Made by a program: the position numbers and the translations under genes. The notes below the pieces were generated by a model. The model had not been told where the DNA came from. It made no database searches and saw only the letters and a program-made list of their open reading frames with translations. A stretch of 29,581 nucleotides of DNA from Cytophagales bacterium (lineage in GTDB: Bacteria; Bacteroidota; Bacteroidia; Cytophagales; Cyclobacteriaceae), in NCBI GenBank assembly GCA_020063545.1, contig JAGUUF010000023.1:1-29581 (forward strand), read 5' to 3'. Positions 15,661 through 24,598 of the stretch are shown here, in pieces. Positions within the stretch are counted from its first letter, which is position 1, and each line of letters opens with the position of its first letter.

Positions 15661-16074
15661 ATGAAAAAGCTGGAAGACATACCGAAAAAAGGCATTTTTG
15701 AAGTACCCGAGGGGTATTTTGATCGGCTGCCCGGCATTATCCAGGCCCGGGTGGCAGAAAAAACGCCCTACATTGCTACACGGCCATATACCCGGTATGC
15801 TTTGCAATATGCATTACCCGTAGCGTTGCTGCTGGCTGTTGCAGTAATTTTTCTGATACCAAAAGAAGAGGCAAGTGCCGAAAGTTTACTGGCCTCGGTA
15901 AGCACCGAGGAACTGGCCTTCTACCTTGAGCAAAGCGACCTGAGCCTTGATGAATTACTGGACAATGCCACCTACGATGACGAAATCGTTGAGGCCATCG
16001 AAAGTGAAGCGTTTACCTTGCTGCCGGTAGAAGAGGCTATGGAAAGCCTGGAATTTGAACTTGATAATTTATAA
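15661..16074 (+). CDS. Single-pass membrane protein, probable anti-sigma factor
   Basis: The product has 137 residues. A short cytoplasmic N-terminus carries FEVPEGYFDRLP, a motif common in small Bacteroidota proteins encoded behind ECF sigma genes. One membrane segment spans about 48-66 (YALPVALLLAVAVIFLIP), and an acidic outer domain follows (SLDELLDNATYDDEIVEAI). I see no zinc-binding anti-sigma motif (HxxxCxxC), so the anti-sigma role rests on position and layout. The next gene follows after 7 bases, so the two are co-expressed. Confidence 0.65.
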   Translation: MKKLEDIPKKGIFEVPEGYFDRLPGIIQARVAEKTPYIATRPYTRYALQYALPVALLLAVAVIFLIPKEEASAESLLASVSTEELAFYLEQSDLSLDELLDNATYDDEIVEAIESEAFTLLPVEEAMESLEFELDNL

Positions 16075-16081
16075 GTGAGCT

Positions 16082-16585
16082 ATGAAAACAATCATTCATG
16101 TGTTACTGATTTTACTGGCCTTGCCCCTGCTGGCCCAGGAAGAACAGGTTAAGGATCAGAAGGCACAGGAAAAAATCAAAGCCGCCCGCATCGCGTTCAT
16201 TACCGAACGCCTGGGCCTTACTCCGGATGAAGCCGAGAAATTCTGGCCGGTTTACCACGAGTTTGCCACAAAGCGAACGGCCCTCCGCCAAGAGTTTGAG
16301 CAGGCCAAACGAAACCCCAACCCACAACGCACAAAGGAAGAGAATGAGCGGCAGTTACTTGATCTGAGTTTTCAGCTTAAACAACGCGAACTCGACCTTG
16401 AAAAGGAGTATTCCGGACGAATACTGAACACCATCCCGGCACAGAAGCTTATTGCGCTGCGGCAAGCTGAGCAGGATTTCCGGAACATGATCATCAAACA
16501 AATTCAGCAACGCCAGCTACTGGAACAACGCAGGCAGCAATTTCAGGAGCGGAACGAACAACGCCTGCGCCAGCGAAACAACTAA
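16082..16585 (+). CDS. Periplasmic LTXXQ/Spy-like protein of the ECF module
   Basis: The product has 167 residues with a signal peptide (MKTIIHVLLILLALPLLAQ). The mature part is almost wholly helical and highly charged. It includes RIAFITERLGLTPDEAEKFW and a long Glu/Gln/Arg-rich C-terminal coiled coil ending QERNEQRLRQRNN. The 'LGLTPDEAEKFWPVYHEF' stretch recalls the LTXXQ repeats of Spy/CpxP periplasmic chaperones. In related genomes such proteins are annotated as sensors of ECF sigma factors. A role in detecting envelope or metal stress is inferred from this context. Confidence 0.7.
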   Translation: MKTIIHVLLILLALPLLAQEEQVKDQKAQEKIKAARIAFITERLGLTPDEAEKFWPVYHEFATKRTALRQEFEQAKRNPNPQRTKEENERQLLDLSFQLKQRELDLEKEYSGRILNTIPAQKLIALRQAEQDFRNMIIKQIQQRQLLEQRRQQFQERNEQRLRQRNN

Positions 16586-16591
16586 CCATGA

Positions 16592-17536
16592 ATGCGGCAC
16601 TATAGGAGTTGGCTTACGGTAATTATACTGTCAGCGTCTTCGGGTGTATATGCCCAGGACGCTGATTCGTTATTACTAAAATCAGGTAACCTGTTATCCT
16701 TCAGCGATTCGCTATCCATCTTCAACCTTATTGACAGTTTGCTTTCGCTACCCGAAGAGGAGCCGGTTTCACAATTCGGTTTCCGGCTAATGTATAACAG
16801 CAATGTAATGGCTGCCGGCCGCACATTGGGTATTGACCAGTTCGGACTTGCACCGGGAATTGCCTACTACCATAAAACCGGCCTGTATGCCGATGCCTCG
16901 TTCTTCTGGAGCAACGACTTCGAACCAAAATACTACCTAACCATCCTGTCGGCCGGCTATATGCATTCGTTTTCAAAAACATTCTCGGTCATCGCCAGCT
17001 ACGACCGATATTTTTACCGCTTCGAGGAAGATTTTACACCATATGAAAATGCGCTAACCATTTCGCCCTACCTTGATTTTAAATATGCAACATTCCGGTT
17101 CGATTACTCTTACTTTTTTGGCGACCAGCAAGCACACCGGCTGATGCCCTCCATAAACGCAAAACTGGAAAAGAAGAACGTCCTCGGTCTTGATAAACTA
17201 TCGCTAATGCCTGGATTATTTGTCCTGCTCGGAAACGAAACCATAACGGAAATCATACTTCCGCAAACCCCTGCCGAGTGGATAATTGCATGGATTAAAA
17301 TACAAAACGGGTTACCCTGGTACACCATCGAAACCCGGAATGAATTCGGGATTATGAATTACGCCATCACGGCTCCGTTATATATTCATTACCGGAACTG
17401 GACCTTCTCGGCAAGCTATACCTACAATATTCCGAAAGCTTTGCCGGGCGAAACGCTTACCTTATCGGAAAGCGGATTTGTAAGCGCCAACATCATGTAC
17501 CTGCTCCCGGTAAAACGCAAAAAAGCAACTTTGTAA
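16592..17536 (+). CDS. Predicted outer-membrane beta-barrel-like protein, function unknown
   Basis: The product has 314 residues with a signal peptide (MRHYRSWLTVIILSASSGVYA). The rest alternates aromatic and polar residues in strand-length blocks (for example LAPGIAYYHKTGLYADASFF, YLDFKYATFRFDYSYFFG, WTFSASYTYNIPKAL), a pattern typical of outer-membrane barrels. I recognise no named family. The start at 16592 is chosen because the ATG at 16588 reads into a stop after five codons. The gene follows the periplasmic protein by 6 bases, so it is probably a member of the ECF operon. Confidence 0.6.
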   Translation: MRHYRSWLTVIILSASSGVYAQDADSLLLKSGNLLSFSDSLSIFNLIDSLLSLPEEEPVSQFGFRLMYNSNVMAAGRTLGIDQFGLAPGIAYYHKTGLYADASFFWSNDFEPKYYLTILSAGYMHSFSKTFSVIASYDRYFYRFEEDFTPYENALTISPYLDFKYATFRFDYSYFFGDQQAHRLMPSINAKLEKKNVLGLDKLSLMPGLFVLLGNETITEIILPQTPAEWIIAWIKIQNGLPWYTIETRNEFGIMNYAITAPLYIHYRNWTFSASYTYNIPKALPGETLTLSESGFVSANIMYLLPVKRKKATL

Positions 17537-17579
17537 AATCCAACGGTTTAGATATTTTGCCCTCCTAACCCCCTTACCC

Positions 17580-19436
17580 ATGCGAACTTTTACTGTGGTG
17601 TTCTTGCTTTGTTTTAGTGTTGCATTTTCCCAGGATTACCGGTGGCAGCAGCGCGCAGACTATTTCATGGACGTTCGGCTGGACGTAAAGACCCACAAAG
17701 TTTCGGGTACGCAGAAGCTTACCTACACCAATAATTCACCCGATACACTCCGCAAGGTTTACTACCATTTGTATTATAACGCCTTCCAGCCCGGAAGCAT
17801 GATGGACGTTCGCTCGCGCAATATTGCCGATCCGGACGGACGTGTAACCGATCGCATATCCAAACTTAAAGATGATGAGATCGGGTACCAGCACATTGAA
17901 AACCTGAAACAAGACGGTAAAGACATTTCATACAAAGTAATCGGAACCATACTGGAAGTTGACCTGGCAAAACCCCTGTTGCCAAAAACAAAAACAACAT
18001 TCGATATGAAGTTCACATCGCAGGTGCCGGTGCAAATCAGGCGATCCGGCCGCAACAACCGCGAAGGCATTGCCTACTCCATGACACAGTGGTACCCTAA
18101 ACTGGCCGAATACGATTACCAGGGCTGGCACGCATACCAATACGTTGCCCGCGAATTTCATGGCGTATGGGGCGACTTCGATGTAAAGATTACCATTGAC
18201 CCGGCTTTTGTAATTGGCGGAACCGGTAAACTGCAAAACCCCGATAAGGTTGGCCATGGATACGAAAAGCCCGGCACCAAGGTTACCCGGCCTGCCGGTG
18301 AACTTACCTGGCACTTTGTTGCCAAAAATGTAATTGACTTTGCCTGGGCGGCTGACCCGGATTACACCCACTCCATCGTACAGGTACCGGAAGGCCCCGA
18401 GGTTCATTTCTTTTTTCAGAAAAATGAAAAAACAGCCGACAACTGGAAAAAACTTGAAGACTATGTGGTAAAACACTTTCAATTTATGAACCGGACATTC
18501 GGCAAGTACCCCTACGAAGTGTACTCTGTTATTCAGGGTGGTGATGGCGGCATGGAATACCCCATGTGTACGCTTGTTCTTGGCGAAGGAAATTTTAACG
18601 GACTGGCAGGAACAACCGTTCACGAGATTTGCCACAGCTGGTACCAGGCTGTGCTTGCCTCCAATGAATCGCTTTACCCCTGGATGGACGAAGGCTTTAC
18701 CACCTTTGCCACCGATGAATCGCTTGCCATGATTACAAACACCGGGGCAGAAAACCCACATAGCTCCACCTATGCCGGCTACTTCAGCCTGGTTCGAAGC
18801 GGGCTGCAGGAGCCGATAAGCCAGCATTCCGACCATTACACCACCAACCGGGCTTATGGAACAGCAGCCTACAACATGGGCAGCATGCTGCTGAACCATG
18901 TAAAATACATTGTGGGCTCGGAAAACTTTTACAAGGGTATGCGCAACTACTACAACGCCTGGAAATTCCGCCATCCCGAACCCAACGATTTCATCCGGGT
19001 AATGGAAAAAACTTCGGGCATGCAGTTGCGCTGGTTTATGAGTTACTGGGTAAATACCACCAAACGAATTGATTACGGGGTTAAAAGCATCTTCGAACGC
19101 GAAAAGAATACATTTATAACCCTTGAGCGAATCGCTGAACTGCCCATGCCTGTTGAATTGCTCGTTACCTACCGTGATGGCTCTAAAGAACTTCACTACA
19201 TACCCCTGAATGAAACCATTGGAAGCAAACCGATTGACGACAAGTCCGTAAAACGAGTTGACCTGGAAGCATGGCCTTGGGTAAACCCAACCTACACTTT
19301 GGCCATCGGCAAACCCTCTGCCGAAATCGCGTCCATTGAACTTGACCCATCCATGCGCATGGCCGACATTGACCGCAAGAACAACAAAGTTGATTTTACC
19401 AAAGATTTAAAGGCATATACCAACCCAACCCGGTAA
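17580..19436 (+). CDS. M1-family metallopeptidase, secreted
   Basis: The product has 618 residues with a signal peptide (MRTFTVVFLLCFSVAFSQ). The N-terminal beta domain of M1 peptidases is followed by GGMEYPM (323-329), which stands in for the exopeptidase GxMEN motif. The zinc site has HEICH (348-352) and Glu371 in WMDEGF, giving HExxH-x18-E. The C-terminal part ('RWFMSYWVNTTKRIDYGVKS') matches the helical tail of Bacteroidota M1 enzymes. It probably trims peptides in the periplasm or outside the cell. A gap of 43 bases from the barrel-like gene suggests the end of the ECF run, though a separate promoter is possible. Confidence 0.88.
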   Translation: MRTFTVVFLLCFSVAFSQDYRWQQRADYFMDVRLDVKTHKVSGTQKLTYTNNSPDTLRKVYYHLYYNAFQPGSMMDVRSRNIADPDGRVTDRISKLKDDEIGYQHIENLKQDGKDISYKVIGTILEVDLAKPLLPKTKTTFDMKFTSQVPVQIRRSGRNNREGIAYSMTQWYPKLAEYDYQGWHAYQYVAREFHGVWGDFDVKITIDPAFVIGGTGKLQNPDKVGHGYEKPGTKVTRPAGELTWHFVAKNVIDFAWAADPDYTHSIVQVPEGPEVHFFFQKNEKTADNWKKLEDYVVKHFQFMNRTFGKYPYEVYSVIQGGDGGMEYPMCTLVLGEGNFNGLAGTTVHEICHSWYQAVLASNESLYPWMDEGFTTFATDESLAMITNTGAENPHSSTYAGYFSLVRSGLQEPISQHSDHYTTNRAYGTAAYNMGSMLLNHVKYIVGSENFYKGMRNYYNAWKFRHPEPNDFIRVMEKTSGMQLRWFMSYWVNTTKRIDYGVKSIFEREKNTFITLERIAELPMPVELLVTYRDGSKELHYIPLNETIGSKPIDDKSVKRVDLEAWPWVNPTYTLAIGKPSAEIASIELDPSMRMADIDRKNNKVDFTKDLKAYTNPTR

Positions 19437-19480
19437 CCAGTGATTTACCGTATTTTCGCCTTTGCAAAGCCCTACACCCG

Positions 19481-21505
19481 ATGACAGTTGAACAGGCCCG
19501 GAAGGAAATTCAGGAACTGACTGCAAAGATTAATTATCATAACAACCTGTATTACCAGCAGCACCGAACGGAAATAAGTGATTATGAATTTGACCAGTTG
19601 CTGGAGCAGTTGATTAAACTGGAGGATCAATTTCCCCAGTTAAAGGCTGACGACTCCCCCAGTCAACGGGTGGGTGGCACCATTACCAAAGAATTTAAAA
19701 CCGTAGCCCACCGCTACCCCATGCTTTCGTTGGGCAACACGTACTCACGCCAGGAACTGGAAGATTTCGATAACCGTGTTGCAAAAGGGCTGGAAGGCGA
19801 ACCGTATGAATATTTTTGCGAATTGAAATTCGATGGCGTTTCCATCAGCCTGATTTATGAAAACGGAGTATTGGCACGGGCCGTAACCCGCGGTGATGGC
19901 GTGCGGGGCGATGATGTAACGGCTAACGTAAAAACCATCCGGAGCATTCCGCTTCGGATTACCGATAACCATGCCCCGAAACTTTTCGAAGTACGGGGCG
20001 AGGTATTTATGCCTAAAACTGTTTTTGAACAACTTAACAAGGAGCGCGAAGATATTGGTGAAGAGCGCTATGCCAATGCGCGTAATACTGCCTCCGGAAC
20101 ACTTAAAATGCAGGATTCATCCGTTGTAGCCCAGCGCAGGCTTGATTGCTACGCGTATTACCTTCTGGGAACCGACTCAATAGGAACTCATGAACAGGGA
20201 GTACACCAGTTGGAAAAATGGAACTTCAACGTTTCGCCAACGTATAAAAAATGTAAAAACATCCGCGAAGTTCTGGCCTACATTGCCGAATGGGAAAACA
20301 AGCGCGATGGCCTGCCGTTGGAAACAGATGGGGTCGTAATCAAGGTTAACCGTATTGACCAGCAGCAGCGGCTCGGCTTTACGGCAAAAAGCCCGCGGTG
20401 GGCCATTGCATACAAATACAAAGCGCAATCGGTAAGCACCCGCTTAAACAGCATTACCTACCAGGTGGGCCGAACCGGGGCAATAACACCGGTAGCCGAG
20501 CTGGAGCCTGTATTTCTTTCGGGCACAACGGTAAAGCGTGCTTCCCTTCACAACGCAAACGAAATCGCAAGGCTGGACCTGCACATTGGCGACTATGTGT
20601 TTGTTGAAAAGGGTGGCGAGATAATCCCAAAAGTTACCGGGGTGGACCAGGCAAAACGCACCGACAGCACCAGGCCGGTAACGTACATTGACAGGTGCCC
20701 CGAATGCAACACCAAACTCATTCGTGTTGAGGGCGAGGCTGCACACTACTGCCCCAATACCAACGGATGCCCGCCTCAGATAAAAGGGCGCATCGAACAT
20801 TTTATCCAGCGCAAAGCCATGGACATCGATTCGCTGGGCTTCCGCACCATTGAACAATTGTACGATTCGGGCCTGGTAAAAAGCCCTGCCGATATCTATG
20901 ATCTTACACTGAACGACCTGCTGAAGCTGGAGGGCTTTAAAGAAAAATCTGCCAGAAACGTCCTCAACGGCATTGAGCAATCAAAGGCAACACCATTCGA
21001 AAGTGTTTTATTTGCCATAGGCATTCGCTATGTTGGAAAAACGGTAGCCGAAAAACTTGCTCGCTACTTTAAAACGATAGATAACCTTGCCGCAGCAACG
21101 TACGAAGAACTGCTTATGGCCCCCGAAGTCGGGGAGAAAATTGCGTTAAGCATCCGGCAGTTCTTTGAAAACCCCGAGAATCAACGGGAAATTGAGCGAT
21201 TAAAAAAGGCCGGTCTTCAGTTTACCGTCAGCGAAACGGAAGTAAAAAAAGAAAGTGATGTACTGGCAAATAAATCGTTTGTGATTTCCGGAGTATTTCA
21301 AAATTACGAGCGCGACCAGTTAAAAGATATAATTCTTAAAAATGGCGGGCGGGTATTATCCTCCGTTTCAGGAAAATTGGATTATTTAGTGGCCGGAGAA
21401 AACATGGGACCTTCCAAACGCGAGAAAGCCGAAAAACTGGGTGTTACCATTATATCGGAAAAAGACTTTGAAAACCTGCTGAAGGGAAAGCCGGCAACCA
21501 AATGA
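19481..21505 (+). CDS. ligA: NAD-dependent DNA ligase
   Basis: The product has 674 residues, full length for bacterial LigA. An N-terminal Ia domain (YYQQHRTEISDYEFDQLL) binds NAD. Lys116 in ELKFDGVSISL is the adenylated lysine, and the OB fold follows. A Cys4 zinc finger lies near 408-430 (CPECNTKL and HYCPNTNGCP), then helix-hairpin-helix repeats (EGFKEKSARNVL, GIRYVGKTVAEKL) and a C-terminal BRCT domain (from about 590, ANKSFVISGVFQNYERDQLK). It seals nicks in DNA replication and repair. Its stop overlaps the next gene's start by four bases. Confidence 0.96.
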   Translation: MTVEQARKEIQELTAKINYHNNLYYQQHRTEISDYEFDQLLEQLIKLEDQFPQLKADDSPSQRVGGTITKEFKTVAHRYPMLSLGNTYSRQELEDFDNRVAKGLEGEPYEYFCELKFDGVSISLIYENGVLARAVTRGDGVRGDDVTANVKTIRSIPLRITDNHAPKLFEVRGEVFMPKTVFEQLNKEREDIGEERYANARNTASGTLKMQDSSVVAQRRLDCYAYYLLGTDSIGTHEQGVHQLEKWNFNVSPTYKKCKNIREVLAYIAEWENKRDGLPLETDGVVIKVNRIDQQQRLGFTAKSPRWAIAYKYKAQSVSTRLNSITYQVGRTGAITPVAELEPVFLSGTTVKRASLHNANEIARLDLHIGDYVFVEKGGEIIPKVTGVDQAKRTDSTRPVTYIDRCPECNTKLIRVEGEAAHYCPNTNGCPPQIKGRIEHFIQRKAMDIDSLGFRTIEQLYDSGLVKSPADIYDLTLNDLLKLEGFKEKSARNVLNGIEQSKATPFESVLFAIGIRYVGKTVAEKLARYFKTIDNLAAATYEELLMAPEVGEKIALSIRQFFENPENQREIERLKKAGLQFTVSETEVKKESDVLANKSFVISGVFQNYERDQLKDIILKNGGRVLSSVSGKLDYLVAGENMGPSKREKAEKLGVTIISEKDFENLLKGKPATK

Positions 21506-22008
21506 AACTTAGATTTTTAAAGAGCAGAACATCCAGGCAACTGCGCAAAAACAAAGCGCAGCGCGGCAGCATACCTTACAAAAAAGCGCTAACCGTGGGT
21601 GTAATTTTTACCATAGCCGACCGGCAAAAGCACGACCAGGTAAAGGAATTTATCCATAAACTGGAACAGGATGGCAAAAAGGTGCGCGTGATAAGTTTTT
21701 TACCCGAAAAACGGGAGAACCATGAATTTCTTTTCGATTTTTTTACCATAAAGGATGTAACGGTATGGGGTAAGATTACTTCGCACAACGCACTCCAGTT
21801 CAGCGAAACCCCGTTTGACTACCTGTACTACCTGGATACCGAACCCAACCCGCTTATTCTTTACCTGCTGGCGCGCAGCCAGGCCAAATGCCGGGTGGGA
21901 CGCTTCTGGATAAGCGGTGAGCCCTATTTTGAATTAATGATTGACAGTGTTGGCAACACACGCAGCCTGATTGATGGAATTTACAAGTACGCAACGAAAT
22001 TAACCTGA
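21502..22008 (+). CDS. DUF6913 family protein, function unknown
   Basis: The product has 168 residues and no signal peptide or membrane segment. The basic N-terminus (RFLKSRTSRQLRKNKAQRG) is followed by an alpha/beta core with TVGVIFTIADRQKHDQVKEF, FDYLYYLDTEPNPLILYLLA and a C-terminal MIDSVGNTRSLIDGIYKYAT. I recognise it as the DUF6913 family, which is found in Bacteroidota and has no assigned role. It overlaps ligA by four bases and dapA by one, so translation of the three genes is probably coupled. Confidence 0.75.
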   Translation: MKLRFLKSRTSRQLRKNKAQRGSIPYKKALTVGVIFTIADRQKHDQVKEFIHKLEQDGKKVRVISFLPEKRENHEFLFDFFTIKDVTVWGKITSHNALQFSETPFDYLYYLDTEPNPLILYLLARSQAKCRVGRFWISGEPYFELMIDSVGNTRSLIDGIYKYATKLT

Positions 22009-22898
22009 TGATGAAAAAACTGGAAGGAACCGGGGTAGCACTGGTTACGCCCTTTACCAGCAATAACACAATTGATTATCCCGCGTTGAAGCGGCTGCTT
22101 CGCCACACCGCGAAAGGGGTTGACTATTACGTGGTAATGGGTACTACCGGGGAATCGGTAACGGTAACGGCCGAAGAAAAAAAGAAAGTACTTCAGTGTG
22201 TAACCGATAACAACCCTGCAGGCCTGCCGGTGGTTTACGGAATTGGCGGCAACAATACACAGGCCGTTCTTGAAACAATTAAATCAACCGATTTTACAGG
22301 CGTTGATGCTGTGTTATCGGTTAGTCCGTATTACAACAAGCCATCGCAGGAAGGAATCGTTCAGCATTTTAAAACCATTGCCGATGCCTGTCCCGTGCCC
22401 ATCATCCTGTACAACGTGCCGGGGCGAACCAGTTCAAACCTCACTGCTGAAACTACCCTGCGGTTGTCAACGCATCCCAACATTATCGGCATTAAAGAGG
22501 CTTCTGGAAACCTGGAGCAATGCATGAAAATAAGTAAAGGCATGCCCCGAAACTTTCTGCTCATTTCGGGCGATGATCTGCTAACTGTACCGCTTTACAG
22601 CATCGGGGCACGGGGAGTAATTTCGGTATTGGCAAATGCGTTCCCGCTTGCCTTTAAACAAATGAAGGACAGCGCTTTTAAAAGTGATTATGCCAGCGCG
22701 CAAAAGGCGTTGTTCAGCATGCTTGAAATCAACGGGCCGATGTATGAAGAAGGAAACCCGGTAGGAATTAAACAAGTGCTGCAGGAACTCGGCATCTGTA
22801 AAAATTTTGTGCGGCTACCGTTGGTGCCGGCATCAGCAGGCTTGCAGAAGAAAATCAAATCAATAATTCTGGGCTCAACAAAAAAGAGAAAAGGATAA
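22008..22898 (+). CDS. dapA: 4-hydroxy-tetrahydrodipicolinate synthase
   Basis: The product has 296 residues, the usual DapA length. MGTTGES (44-50) binds the substrate, SPYYNKPSQEG (106-116) follows, Tyr135 and Arg140 lie in LYNVPGRT, and Lys163 in GIKEASG forms the Schiff base with pyruvate. It condenses pyruvate with aspartate semialdehyde in the lysine/diaminopimelate pathway, and so feeds both protein and cell-wall synthesis. ATG 22008 is read together with the upstream stop (TGATG); ATG 22011 is an equally good start. The operon ends at the terminator just behind. Confidence 0.93.
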   Translation: MMKKLEGTGVALVTPFTSNNTIDYPALKRLLRHTAKGVDYYVVMGTTGESVTVTAEEKKKVLQCVTDNNPAGLPVVYGIGGNNTQAVLETIKSTDFTGVDAVLSVSPYYNKPSQEGIVQHFKTIADACPVPIILYNVPGRTSSNLTAETTLRLSTHPNIIGIKEASGNLEQCMKISKGMPRNFLLISGDDLLTVPLYSIGARGVISVLANAFPLAFKQMKDSAFKSDYASAQKALFSMLEINGPMYEEGNPVGIKQVLQELGICKNFVRLPLVPASAGLQKKIKSIILGSTKKRKG

Positions 22899-22915
22899 CC
22901 TAAGGCTATCCTTTT
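22889..22915. terminator. Bidirectional intrinsic terminator between dapA and the histone-like gene
   Basis: AAAAGGATA (22889-22897) and TATCCTTTT (22907-22915) form a perfect nine-base stem. CC and GG pair inside it around a TAA loop. The A-run before and T-run after serve both strands. The dapA stop codon lies within the stem. Confidence 0.85.
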
Positions 22916-22940
22916 CAAAAACAGGTTTAGGTTTAAAAAC

Positions 22941-23117
22941 TTATGCCTTATTCTTGAGCTCCTGAACCTCGCCACGAATCTGCTGAGCCATATTTTTTAA
23001 CTCCTGCATACCCTTGCGTAAGCGGGTACCGGCTGCACTGTTGCCTTTGTTATAGAACTTGTCAGCATCGTTTTCCAGTGAAGCAATGAGGTTTTTGAGT
23101 TCTTGAAATTTTTGCAT
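22941..23117 (-). CDS. Histone H1-like small DNA-associated protein (Hc1-like)
   Basis: The product has 58 residues and is almost wholly helical. It includes KFQELKNLIASLENDADKFY, then NKGNSAAGTRLRKGMQELKN, and ends EVQELKNKA. It matches the short Bacteroidota proteins annotated as histone H1, related to chlamydial Hc1. It lacks the long Lys/Ala-rich tail of true Hc1, so strong DNA compaction is doubtful. ATG 23117 is chosen over an in-frame start at 23159 because family members begin at this methionine. It stands alone between the terminator and the alpha-oxoamine synthase gene. Confidence 0.75.
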   Translation of the reverse strand: MQKFQELKNLIASLENDADKFYNKGNSAAGTRLRKGMQELKNMAQQIRGEVQELKNKA

Positions 23118-23202
23118 TGTCCTGATATTTAAATGGTTAAATGAATTTTCGTATGCCAATTTAATTAAAAACCTAAAAAATCAACCCAAAACGCCATTTT
23201 TT

Positions 23203-24459
23203 TTATAGCGCCTTGGTAACGGCCACCAGTTCCTCGTTGCGGTAAAAGCCGCTGTCGAGCTTGGTTTTAAGAGCCGAAAAGGCCTCCAGGGTGCGGTTTA
23301 CATCATCCATGGTGTGGACTGCCGTAGGTATAATCCGGAACATGATAACATCCTTAGGCACAACCGGATAGATAACCACCGAGCAGAAAATATGGAAGTT
23401 CTCGCGCAGGTCCATAGCCATGTTGGCAGCCTCGCCTACCCCGCCTTTGAATAACACAGGTGTTACGGGCGAAGAGGTTAACCCGATATTAAAGCCCCGC
23501 GCCTTCAGGCCATCCTGCATAGCCCTTACAATTTTCCAAAGGTTGGCCTTTAACTCCGGCCGGGTGCGCAAAAGTTCAAGCCTTTTAATAGCGCCAATTA
23601 CCAGCGGCATGGGTAAACTCTTGGCGTAAATCTGTGAGCGAAGCGAATACCTCAGGTATTTAATAATGCGTTTATCGCCACCAACAAATGCACCGATGCT
23701 GGCCATGGATTTGGCAAAGGTTGAAAAGTAAAGGTCAATCTCATCCTGTACACCTTGTTCTTCGCCAGTACCTGCACCTGTGGTACCCATCGTTCCGAAA
23801 CCATGGGCATCATCAACAAACAGCCGGAAGTTGTATTTCTTTTTCAACTCAACAACTCCTTTCAGGTCGCCCTGCCTGCCCGACATGCCAAACACCCCTT
23901 CAGTAATCACCAGGATTCCTCCACCGGTTTCGTTTGCCAGTTTGGTTGCGCGCTGCAGTTGCTTCTCCAGGCTGTCCATATCGTTATGGGCATACACAAA
24001 CCGTTTGCCCATGTGCAGCCTTACCCCGTCAATAATGCAGGCATGCGATTCGGCATCATATACAATCACATCCTTGCGGTCAACCAGGGCATCAATAATA
24101 GACACTACGCCCTGGTAGCCGTAGTTGAGCAGCATCACATCTTGTTTACCAATGAAGGCAGCAAGTTGCTTTTCCAGTTCAATGTGGTGAACCGAGTTGC
24201 CCGACATCATGCGCGCACCCATCGGGTGGCCAAGGCCGAATTGTGCAGCCGCCTCGGCATCCACCTTGCGAACCTCCGGGTGGTTGGCAAGTCCGAGGTA
24301 GTTGTTCAGGCTCCAGTTAAGCACCGGTTTGCCCATAAAATTCATGTGAGGGCCTATATCTCCTTCCAGTTTAGGGAAGAAAAAATAGTCATCGGGTAAA
24401 TGCGAGTATTTGGCCAGCGGGCCGGCCTCCATTTTTAGCTTGTCAAATAAGTCTATCAT
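23203..24459 (-). CDS. Alpha-oxoamine synthase, PLP-dependent (KBL / serine palmitoyltransferase-like)
   Basis: The product has 418 residues. After a short leader (MIDLFDKLKMEAGPLAKYSH) comes the fold-type I core: LNNYLGLANHPEV (51-63), GNSVHHIELEKQL (87-99), ESHACIIDG (137-145), FVDDAHGFG (214-222; Asp216 and His219 hold the cofactor) and Lys250 in STFAKSMASIGAF, the Schiff-base lysine. The family joins an amino acid to an acyl-CoA with loss of CO2. In Bacteroidota the likely products are 2-amino-3-oxobutyrate (KBL) or 3-ketosphinganine (serine palmitoyltransferase), and the sequence alone does not decide. The frame is open to 24681, but ATG 24459 is right for the family and lies behind a good promoter. 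Confidence 0.85.
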   Translation of the reverse strand: MIDLFDKLKMEAGPLAKYSHLPDDYFFFPKLEGDIGPHMNFMGKPVLNWSLNNYLGLANHPEVRKVDAEAAAQFGLGHPMGARMMSGNSVHHIELEKQLAAFIGKQDVMLLNYGYQGVVSIIDALVDRKDVIVYDAESHACIIDGVRLHMGKRFVYAHNDMDSLEKQLQRATKLANETGGGILVITEGVFGMSGRQGDLKGVVELKKKYNFRLFVDDAHGFGTMGTTGAGTGEEQGVQDEIDLYFSTFAKSMASIGAFVGGDKRIIKYLRYSLRSQIYAKSLPMPLVIGAIKRLELLRTRPELKANLWKIVRAMQDGLKARGFNIGLTSSPVTPVLFKGGVGEAANMAMDLRENFHIFCSVVIYPVVPKDVIMFRIIPTAVHTMDDVNRTLEAFSALKTKLDSGFYRNEELVAVTKAL

Positions 24460-24486
24460 GCGGGTATTCGGTATTAAAAATTGCGG

Positions 24487-24515
24487 CAAAAATAACGAAA
24501 AATGGCCACTTCCAA
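24487..24515 (-). promoter_or_regulatory. Promoter of the alpha-oxoamine synthase gene
   Basis: On the minus strand TTG (24515-24513), an 18-base spacer and TATTTTTG (24494-24487) match the Bacteroidota promoter pattern. It lies 27 bases before the ATG at 24459. This supports the shorter start, since a start at 24681 would put the promoter inside the gene. Confidence 0.55.
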
Positions 24516-24549
24516 GAATTGGATAACTCTGGTTTGCAGCGGGTGCCGG

Positions 24550-24580
24550 TTGATGCAACCGTTTTAATTGATTAGCATTG
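24550..24580 (+). promoter_or_regulatory. Promoter of the accC operon
   Basis: TTG (24550-24552), a 20-base spacer and TAGCATTG (24573-24580) fit TTG-N20-TAnnTTTG with one mismatch in the -7 box. The ATG at 24599 follows after 18 bases. It would drive accC, DUF1015, maf and the CPBP gene. Confidence 0.45.
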
Positions 24581-24598
24581 CACCTTCCTGTTTTTTGG

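Noticed and set aside
17928..19196. Long open frame (422 codons) on the minus strand
   Set aside because: It lies wholly opposite the M1 peptidase gene, which has a complete zinc site and signal peptide. The antisense translation shows no recognisable motif and is rich in His/Val/Gly from codon mirroring.
23755..24399. Open frame of 214 codons opposite the alpha-oxoamine synthase
   Set aside because: The opposite strand encodes all cofactor motifs of a well-known enzyme; this frame has none.
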